From Candidatus Collierbacteria bacterium CG_4_9_14_3_um_filter_43_16 (GTDB taxonomy: Bacteria > Patescibacteriota > Microgenomatia > UBA1400 > MFAQ01), in contig PFUC01000023.1 of NCBI GenBank assembly GCA_002789895.1, forward strand, positions 1-10,157: a stretch of 10,157 nucleotides of DNA, read 5' to 3'. The notes beneath the pieces are model-generated. The model saw only the letters and a list, made by a program, of their open reading frames with translations. It was not told where the DNA came from and did no database searches. Position numbers and translations under genes: made by a program. Shown here piece after piece: positions 5,400-10,157 of this stretch; the first letter of the stretch is position 1, and each line of letters begins with the position of its first letter.

Positions 5400-8300
5400 T
5401 TATTTTTCCGAGAGGAATAAGCTAATAGCGGCAGTAAGAGAACCTGGGTGGTCGTGTATGGTGGGGGTTGTGGCGGTGCAGTCGTAGGTATATAAGAGGT
5501 ACATAGTATCGTGTTCCGGAGAAATCCACCAGTTGGTTACGTATGGGTCGTCATATCCAATGGACTTGGGGGCACAAAATGTATAATTGAATTGGTAGGG
5601 AAATCCACTGGCACAAGTGGCTCGACAAGAGCCTGGTTCTTGAACTCCACCGTTACAGTTACACGCGCAAGTACCAGGACTGGTGGCACAAGTGGTGTCT
5701 GTCGCACAAGCGACTGTCATTCCACATTGGTTAGTGGAGGCACAATTATTGCTTCCTCCGGATTGACAGTTTTGATTCCCCCCCCCATTGTAATAAGAGA
5801 GAGCTTTGATGAGAGTAGTCATGTTGTTGATACTACCTCCGGCTTTTTCTAATAGCTCTTCAGCGGCAGCAACGGCCGATTCGGTTAGGCTGCGACCACC
5901 TAGAGAGGCTCCACTTTGGAGATCTAAGGTGGGATCATTATTTGCCTCTTCGAAGTGAATACCGGCCAATACTTCACAAGGGACACCTGTTTGTTCTTCG
6001 GCTTTGGCATAAGCTTCGGTGAGACTTTTGTCAGCATCTAGCTTAGTTTTAATATTGGAATTGAAATAATTTTCGGCTTTGGCGGATGGACGTGTGGGAT
6101 TGGGATCGATCTTTTTGAATGCTTCACCGGTACAGGAGTCCGGAGTTTGTGTTGGAGTGGGGAGAGGAACACAGCGGGGGGAATTTTGGAGTGCTTTGGG
6201 AACGGCCCAACAGTTTTGTAAAATATGCATAGAATCTTGGGCCAGATTATTGACCCTGTTTATGGGTTCGGCCGGATTGAGAATTTCGGAGTTACCGTTG
6301 GGGGCGGTGGCGGTATTGCCTGCGTTGACGCCGAGACCACGGTAGGAGACGAAGTTTCTGGCAATGGGAGCATCGATACTAGCATCGACTGTTTTGTCAA
6401 TACCGTCCGGAAGCATCATTTTGTAAAAAGAGTATTGATCGTTGTTTACAACAGCTTCTTTGATATCGGTTTGTTTGGGATTGTTGAGGATGTTGAGGGT
6501 TTTGCCGTGTTTGATGCCTTCGACTGACCATTTTCTAGTACAGCACATACCACTTCCGGGATCTTTGTACTTGCCTGCCCAATCATTGATAGGGCAAGAG
6601 TCGTATTCCGTGTGACAATTATTGCCGTAGATGTCACAGACTTCTTTCTCATCTGGAGGACGACATTCCGGGTTGTAATTCCAGGCCAGCTTGTCTCCGG
6701 CAATCGAGATTACCTGATGATGATCGTCGGCAGGGATTTGATTGGGGTCTCCTTTGTGGCCCGCGGCAGTTTTGGGTGCCATTAGATGGTAACTGACGGG
6801 AAGTGGACAAGCAACGTTGTAATAGCCGTCTTTGACTTTTCCATTTAGATTGTCAATTTCATTTTCGGTGTAACCAACCTTTTTAAGTTCGTCGTCGGTA
6901 AATAAATTATTTACTTTGTTCCAAAGCCACCCCAGTGGGTTTGAAATAATGGCTACAGCTTCTTCCTCGATTCTTTCAAGGAAGCCTTTTTGAGCCAGCT
7001 TTACTTCCGGGAGGGATAAAGGAGTGTTTCCGATGCGATAGTCGGATATGCCTCTTGGGGAGGCATATTTATCAATAATCCACTGAGGTTGAAGGGCGGG
7101 AAGCATGCCAAATTTGGGGGAGAGAAGCCCTTGGTAAATGGCACCAACATAGGGAACACTTTCGCGAGACACGTTGGTTAGTCCTGGTTTGTTGGTGCCA
7201 TAGCGGCCGGAGTTGTATTGATCAATAAGACGTGGGTTGTACCAAGGATCTTTAAAATACATTTCCTCTTCGAATTCATCTTTCTTTTTGACGATGTAGC
7301 TACGGGTACTATTGAAGTCCAAAGGAACGAAGGCGGCATATGGGCCGTCTAGGTCACCTCCAAAAGCACTGATGGCGGTTTCGTAGAGGCCAATGGACGC
7401 ATCAACGAGCCAGCCAAGATCCAATTCGGTGGCCATTTCCCGCAAGTCTTGAAAAGTAGGTTTGAGAGACTGCGTGGCTTGAGCATATTCCGGACAGACC
7501 GGATAATCGGTAAGACAGCCGACACGAACGAAAGGCCAATGCCAGAAAAGGATAACTTGTTTACTTAAGGCGTTATAGAGTTTCTTGAAGCTAGTTTTTT
7601 TATCGAGACCGTTTCGGTCGGTGAAGTTGAAAATAATATTATCAATTTGGTCTTTGTCGGCCATATTTAAAACAAAAGAACGAAGATTGGCTTGGTTGGA
7701 TGCGGGTAACAGACGCCAGTAGGTGCGATAGGCTTCGCGGGTGGGGCGCCCATGGTTGCCGGCGGTGTTTTGGGGATCGTATCCAGCTGAAAGATCCATG
7801 GGCCGTCCAAAAAGAGAGGTGTAGAGATAGTTTTGGGCGATAAAATCAGCAGAGTAGCTGGCTTCTGCGTCCACGCTAGGGCCATAACTACCGGTTTCGG
7901 CCTCGCGGACGTCGGTGTAGACGAGCATACTGACGGTGCAGTCAAAGTTGCCGCCTCCTGGAGCGGGGGGGCCACCCGGCCCCGATTCACCAATACCGCA
8001 CATAGTGAACGGTTGGTCCTTTTCCGGTGTGAGGGAATTTAGAAAACGGTCGGCTGAATAGCGAACTACAGGTTCATAAATACAGGTTCGTTCGTATTGA
8101 AAAATGTCTACTTGAGTATTTTGGAAGTGATTCCAGCAAGCGCTGTTGGGGGGAAAAATTCCGTTTTGAGAGCCTAACTGTTTCCAGCAGTCTTCGGGGA
8201 CGTCAGGATCATTTCCAATAGGAGTAATAGGGTCATCGATAATAGATTGGGCGACACAATGGAGGTCTAGGTCTTGAGGATATTTGATACAAACTTCTCC

Positions 8301-8468
8301 GGGAAGACACATGGTATTTCCACAAGTGACACCCACAGGAGGACCCGGATTGGGTCCGGTGATTACAGGGGTAGTGCCGGGAATAACTTTGGGGCCTGCA
8401 ATTGAAGGTTTTGCCAACAAAAAAGACAAGAGAAGCAACGGTAAAATAACAAAGACAATTTTCTTCAC
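5400..8468 (-). CDS. Large secreted protein with C-terminal lysozyme-like (lytic transglycosylase) domain and Cys-rich insert
   Basis: A 1022-residue exported protein starting at GTG 8468 with signal peptide MKKIVFVILPLLLLSFLLA...SIA (about 1-24). A small Cys-rich segment follows (CGNTMCLPGEVCI, near 49-61), then a Gly/Pro linker (GPGGPPAPGGG, near 167-177) and a long region I cannot assign. About 800-1022 looks like a lysozyme-like transglycosylase: GVPCEVLAGIHFEEANNDP places E840 at the usual catalytic glutamate, and SYYNGGGN (891-898) matches the conserved Y-N motif of the fold. Twelve cysteines then occur between 901 and 997, mostly in a Gly/Cys/Asn-rich insert, before the fold seems to resume at DDPYVTNWW (973-981). 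The role, inferred from pilin neighbours, is peptidoglycan opening or anchoring for the apparatus, comparable to VirB1. The middle region may be the functional surface part. A G9 tract encodes the three glycines after YYN. Confidence 0.75.
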   Translation of the reverse strand: MKKIVFVILPLLLLSFLLAKPSIAGPKVIPGTTPVITGPNPGPPVGVTCGNTMCLPGEVCIKYPQDLDLHCVAQSIIDDPITPIGNDPDVPEDCWKQLGSQNGIFPPNSACWNHFQNTQVDIFQYERTCIYEPVVRYSADRFLNSLTPEKDQPFTMCGIGESGPGGPPAPGGGNFDCTVSMLVYTDVREAETGSYGPSVDAEASYSADFIAQNYLYTSLFGRPMDLSAGYDPQNTAGNHGRPTREAYRTYWRLLPASNQANLRSFVLNMADKDQIDNIIFNFTDRNGLDKKTSFKKLYNALSKQVILFWHWPFVRVGCLTDYPVCPEYAQATQSLKPTFQDLREMATELDLGWLVDASIGLYETAISAFGGDLDGPYAAFVPLDFNSTRSYIVKKKDEFEEEMYFKDPWYNPRLIDQYNSGRYGTNKPGLTNVSRESVPYVGAIYQGLLSPKFGMLPALQPQWIIDKYASPRGISDYRIGNTPLSLPEVKLAQKGFLERIEEEAVAIISNPLGWLWNKVNNLFTDDELKKVGYTENEIDNLNGKVKDGYYNVACPLPVSYHLMAPKTAAGHKGDPNQIPADDHHQVISIAGDKLAWNYNPECRPPDEKEVCDIYGNNCHTEYDSCPINDWAGKYKDPGSGMCCTRKWSVEGIKHGKTLNILNNPKQTDIKEAVVNNDQYSFYKMMLPDGIDKTVDASIDAPIARNFVSYRGLGVNAGNTATAPNGNSEILNPAEPINRVNNLAQDSMHILQNCWAVPKALQNSPRCVPLPTPTQTPDSCTGEAFKKIDPNPTRPSAKAENYFNSNIKTKLDADKSLTEAYAKAEEQTGVPCEVLAGIHFEEANNDPTLDLQSGASLGGRSLTESAVAAAEELLEKAGGSINNMTTLIKALSYYNGGGNQNCQSGGSNNCASTNQCGMTVACATDTTCATSPGTCACNCNGGVQEPGSCRATCASGFPYQFNYTFCAPKSIGYDDPYVTNWWISPEHDTMYLLYTYDCTATTPTIHDHPGSLTAAISLFLSEK

Positions 8469-8475
8469 TAAAGTG

Positions 8476-8481
8476 ATTATA
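8476..8481 (-). promoter_or_regulatory. Candidate -10 box for the large secreted protein (leaderless GTG)
   Basis: The - strand carries TATAAT seven bases before the GTG start at 8468, in the 30-base gap after the pilin-like gene. No Shine-Dalgarno sequence precedes the GTG and no -35 match is seen. The spacing would place the transcription start at about 8469-8470, effectively leaderless, in addition to read-through from the pilin gene. Confidence 0.5.
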
Positions 8482-8498
8482 CTTTGTAAGGAGAAAGG

Positions 8499-8855
8499 TT
8501 AAATACCGAACTGGGTGACTTGGGCTCCAGTAAAGTTTTCGATGAGGACAAGAGCCAGCCAAACTGCCGCCATGAGAATTAGACCGATGACCGCCCAGGT
8601 AAACATGGACCAAGCGCTAGCAATGGCTTTGGGTTCTGCTCCGGCGGTGGTCAAACGAATACCTGCCATGATGATAATGCCGACGGCAACTAAAGCAATC
8701 AGACCGGGAATTGGCTGGAGAATGTTGATAAGTAAACACGAGATTCCCTGAATGGAGGCAACGTCCGTGGCGTCTACACCAGCAACATTTTGGCCGACGC
8801 ATAAACCGGACCACTCGACTGCTGCATAGGCTTGGGGGATAAAAGAAAAGGTCAT
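8499..8855 (-). CDS. Divergent T4SS pilin-like protein (VirB2/TrbC type)
   Basis: A 118-residue two-helix membrane protein. The N-terminal stretch ends in QAYAAVEW, a plausible signal-peptide cleavage site (AYA). Hydrophobic segments lie near 48-67 (PIPGLIALVAVGIIIMAGI) and 84-104 (FTWAVIGLILMAAVWLALVL), joined by a short polar loop TTAGAEPKAIASAW. C19 and C40, before the first helix, could form a disulfide. Topology and size match the other three pilin-like proteins upstream, but this copy lacks their TSGGDK loop and has AGAEPK instead, so it may be a minor or specialised subunit. It lies beyond a terminator from the other three and 30 bases upstream of the large lysozyme-like gene, so those two probably form an operon. 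A TAAAAT lies six bases before the ATG and no Shine-Dalgarno is visible. Confidence 0.75.
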   Translation of the reverse strand: MTFSFIPQAYAAVEWSGLCVGQNVAGVDATDVASIQGISCLLINILQPIPGLIALVAVGIIIMAGIRLTTAGAEPKAIASAWSMFTWAVIGLILMAAVWLALVLIENFTGAQVTQFGI

Positions 8856-8861
8856 AAGAAT

Positions 8862-8893
8862 ATTTTACATTGTATATTTCAGATTGTATATTT
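8862..8893 (-). promoter_or_regulatory. Promoter region with tandem 11-bp repeat
   Basis: TAAAAT (- strand, 8867-8862) lies six bases before the ATG at 8855 and fits a leaderless -10. Upstream, the 11-mer ATTGTATATTT (+ strand) occurs twice, at 8869-8879 and 8883-8893, with a 14-bp period. On the - strand each copy contains TACAAT, so the repeat may supply alternative -10 boxes or bind a regulator. Confidence 0.4.
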
Positions 8894-8928
8894 TTTTGCT
8901 GGCACTTCTGCACCACAGTGTAATCTAT

Positions 8929-8957
8929 AAAAAAATCCCATAGCTCCGGGATTTTTT
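8929..8957. terminator. Bidirectional rho-independent terminator
   Basis: AAAAAATCCC (8930-8939), an 8-base loop, then GGGATTTTTT (8948-8957) form a perfect 10-bp stem. It has an A-run on one side and a T-run on the other, so it can work in either direction. It follows the - strand pilin-like gene ending at 8998 and should end or attenuate the three-pilin transcript before the fourth pilin gene. The G+C part of the stem is only three pairs, so strength may be moderate. Confidence 0.75.
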
Positions 8958-8964
8958 GTTAATT

Positions 8965-8993
8965 CTGGATTCCGGATCAAGTCCGGAATGACA
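8965..8993. repeat. REP-like palindromic repeat
   Basis: ATTCCGGA (8969-8976), TCAAG, TCCGGAAT (8982-8989) form a perfect 8-bp stem in the context CTGGATTCCGGA...GGAATGACA. This format (GTCATTCC...GGAATCCAG on the opposite strand) is a familiar type of dispersed palindromic repeat in many bacterial genomes. It sits between a pilin gene stop and the terminator. A related degenerate stretch may exist at 4149-4173. Confidence 0.6.
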
Positions 8994-8997
8994 ATTC

Positions 8998-9339
8998 TTA
9001 ATATGGCTTGGGGATGTTGATGTTTCCCTCGAAGACGTCAACGCCAAAGAAGTAGGCGATGAGTTTCATGAGAGCCCATGAAGCGGCAACGATGGCGAGG
9101 CCAACAACAGCGGCAGTGATACGGTTTCTGGCGGTTTCGGTTTTAGTTTTGTCACCTCCTGAGGTGAGCCATTCAATACCACCCATGACGAGGAAGGCAA
9201 AAGTAAGAATACCGGCGACTATGAAGGCGACCGAGATGCCTCTACTAATAAGAACACCGATGTCAGTGATCTTCATACCAGTTGGCTGAGGAACTCCGAT
9301 GGTACCGCCTGCTGCTAGTGCTTGGGAAATTAAGGACAT
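8998..9339 (-). CDS. T4SS pilin-like protein with GGDK loop
   Basis: A 113-residue two-helix membrane protein of the Patescibacteria T4SS pilin-like type. A short Ala/Gly-rich N-terminus (MSLISQALAAGG) precedes helix 1 at about 35-53 (VAFIVAGILTFAFLVMGG). A conserved cytoplasmic-type loop WLTSGGDKTKTETARNRI (57-74) and helix 2 at about 75-97 follow, ending YFFGVD. There is no cysteine. The loop and the IVAASWAL motif are shared with the next two genes upstream, so the three are clear paralogues. No Shine-Dalgarno precedes the ATG; the sequence before it is an A-run. A TTGACA overlaps the stop of the upstream pilin gene and TATAAT follows 14 bases later, so a separate promoter is possible though its spacing is short. 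A terminator follows 41 bases after the stop. Confidence 0.8.
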   Translation of the reverse strand: MSLISQALAAGGTIGVPQPTGMKITDIGVLISRGISVAFIVAGILTFAFLVMGGIEWLTSGGDKTKTETARNRITAAVVGLAIVAASWALMKLIAYFFGVDVFEGNINIPKPY

Positions 9340-9380
9340 ATTTTTTTATTTATTAATAATTTCGATTCGTATTTATAAGT

Positions 9381-9406
9381 ATTATATATGATTTTGTGAT
9401 TGTCAA
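9381..9406 (-). promoter_or_regulatory. Possible promoter of the third pilin-like gene
   Basis: On the - strand TTGACA (9406-9401) overlaps the TGA stop of the upstream pilin gene, and TATAAT (9386-9381) follows after only 14 bases. Both hexamers are perfect, but the spacer is shorter than the usual 16-18, so one of them may be accidental. The 63-base gap is very AT-rich. Confidence 0.4.
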
Positions 9407-9762
9407 TTGCCGAGAGGACTTTCGGTACATAGAGCATCCAAATTAATACCGAAAAACTCAAGCACAATCATATAGACTGCATAACTGGAGGCGACAATGG
9501 CGAGGCCGATAAGGGCGGCGGAGATCATTTTTTGAGAAGATTCAATTTTGGCCTTGTCACCGCCTGAGGTAAGCCACTGTACACCACCCATGACCAGGTA
9601 AACAAAGAAGGCAATCCCGGAGATAATAAAGGTAGCCGCGACGAGATTACTAACCAGATGCCCGATGCAAGTGTAGCCGAAGAAGTTGTTCTTAGTGGCC
9701 ATTTCTCCAATAGGGAGCTCGATATCGGCGGCAAACACCTGAGAAAGTTTTTGGAATATCAT
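9403..9762 (-). CDS. T4SS pilin-like protein with two cysteines
   Basis: A 119-residue paralogue of its neighbours. Helix 1 lies at about 40-60 (LVAATFIISGIAFFVYLVMGG), the conserved loop is WLTSGGDKAKIESSQKMI (63-80), and helix 2 at about 81-102 ends in LEFFGI. C32 and C112 lie just outside the two helices, on what should be the same side of the membrane, so a disulfide closing the hairpin is plausible. The N-terminus (MIFQKLSQVFAAD) is a short, weak signal sequence. The start overlaps the stop of the upstream pilin gene in an ATGA (9759-9762), so the two are translationally coupled; no Shine-Dalgarno is needed or visible. The stop is TGA, which supports the standard bacterial code here. Confidence 0.8.
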   Translation of the reverse strand: MIFQKLSQVFAADIELPIGEMATKNNFFGYTCIGHLVSNLVAATFIISGIAFFVYLVMGGVQWLTSGGDKAKIESSQKMISAALIGLAIVASSYAVYMIVLEFFGINLDALCTESPLGN

Positions 9763-10109
9763 AGGGCGCTGGGGAAAATAGGTTTGAGAATATTAATCTT
9801 GAAGACAGCCTGAATGAAATAGGTGATGGCATAGGAGGCGACAAGAATGCCTACACCGATAACGGAACTGGTAATTTTTTTCTGGGCGTCATCGATCTTC
9901 GTTTTATCGCCACCCGAAGTGAGGTACTCGATGCCACCCCAGACAAGATAGATGATAAAAGCAATCCCGCCGACGGTAACGACGGTTTGCCAGAGACTGG
10001 CAATATAAAAAGCCAGGCCCTTGCCAGGATCGGTGGCATCCGGAATAGTAATGGCTTTGTTAATTATTTCTGGTGCGTCACCTGCGGCGGCTAAAAGTTT
10101 TGAAATCAT
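9759..10109 (-). CDS. T4SS pilin-like protein, first gene of the pilin run in this window
   Basis: A 116-residue two-helix membrane protein. The N-terminus is MISKLLAAAGDAPEI. Helix 1 lies at about 39-59 (LWQTVVTVGGIAFIIYLVWG), the loop is EYLTSGGDKTKIDDAQKKIT (61-80), and helix 2 at about 81-103 ends in FKINILKP. It has no cysteines. It shares the TSGGDK loop and the I-x-VASYA motif with the next two genes downstream. Its stop overlaps the next start by four bases. The 48 bases from its ATG to the window edge contain no Shine-Dalgarno and no clear promoter, so whether it heads the operon or follows other genes (possibly ATPase genes) cannot be seen. Confidence 0.8.
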   Translation of the reverse strand: MISKLLAAAGDAPEIINKAITIPDATDPGKGLAFYIASLWQTVVTVGGIAFIIYLVWGGIEYLTSGGDKTKIDDAQKKITSSVIGVGILVASYAITYFIQAVFKINILKPIFPSAL

Positions 10110-10157
10110 ATGTTAATTAGGAAATAAGGTTTTAAATGGACGGAGGATATCTAGCCC

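Noticed and set aside
5600..5760. Short repetitive Cys/Gly/Thr coding segment as a possible CRISPR or DNA repeat array
   Set aside because: The repetition is in protein composition only. There is no regular DNA repeat-spacer unit, and the frame is open throughout.
6225..6527. Open frame on the + strand inside the large secreted protein gene
   Set aside because: It is antisense to a well-supported coding region, has no start signal and a composition (Gly/Val runs) mirroring the opposite strand.
8233..8613. Long open frame on the - strand across the junction of the fourth pilin and the large secreted protein
   Set aside because: It overlaps both genes in another frame, is rich in His/Arg/Ser/Tyr in a way typical of shadow frames, and shows no family pattern.
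1..10157. TGA recoded as glycine (as in Gracilibacteria)
   Set aside because: TGA ends the first two + strand genes and two of the pilin-like genes at sensible family lengths, so it works as a stop.
1..10157. tRNA, rRNA, riboswitch, insertion sequence or integrase attachment site
   Set aside because: Intergenic regions are short and, apart from the hairpins listed, contain no cloverleaf, conserved RNA motif, transposase gene or long flanking repeat that I could see.

Overview
The window looks like part of a Candidate Phyla Radiation (Patescibacteria) genome, most likely of the Microgenomates type. This is inference from gene content recalled from such genomes, not from a marker gene. The clues are a family of short two-helix type IV secretion (T4SS) pilin-like proteins, a VirB6/TrbL-like polytopic protein with a signal peptide, a very large secreted protein with a lysozyme-like C-terminal domain, a helix-turn-helix/phosphoribosyltransferase fusion, and few Shine-Dalgarno sequences. 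TGA is used as a stop, so the TGA-recoding lineages (Gracilibacteria, Absconditabacteria) are unlikely.

Layout. Left edge, + strand: an unrecognised soluble protein, probably cut by the window edge (to 605), and an isoprenylcysteine carboxyl methyltransferase-family membrane methyltransferase (668-1279). These are more AT-rich than the rest. The remainder is mostly on the - strand and reads right to left as a T4SS-like cluster: three pilin-like genes (10109-9759, 9762-9403, 9339-8998), a bidirectional rho-independent terminator plus a REP-like palindrome (8929-8989), a fourth divergent pilin-like gene (8855-8499), a 1022-residue secreted cell-wall hydrolase-like protein (8468-5400) and a 191-residue single-pass membrane protein (5387-4812). 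Then comes a + strand YefM/RelE-type toxin-antitoxin pair (4247-4753), a - strand HTH-phosphoribosyltransferase regulator (4091-3120), and the VirB6/TrbL-like membrane protein (3061-1280). The last gene's stop codon directly abuts the stop of the convergent methyltransferase.

How it fits together (inference). The pilins would form a surface filament or channel lining, the VirB6-like protein an inner-membrane channel, and the lysozyme-like protein would open the peptidoglycan. Together this is an envelope-spanning apparatus for DNA transfer, DNA uptake or attachment to a host cell. No VirB4 or VirD4 ATPase is in the window, so function cannot be assigned from it alone.

Two points stand out. 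First, several genes carry a -10 hexamer only 5-10 nt (mostly 6-7 nt) before the start codon, implying leaderless or nearly leaderless mRNAs. Second, the HTH-phosphoribosyltransferase gene has a perfect 22-bp palindrome exactly where its -35 element should be, as expected for autoregulation. The toxin appears to have lost its C-terminal catalytic motif through a one-base deletion. A nine-G tract sits beside the predicted active-site motif of the lysozyme-like domain. No tRNA, rRNA, CRISPR array, transposase or origin was seen.
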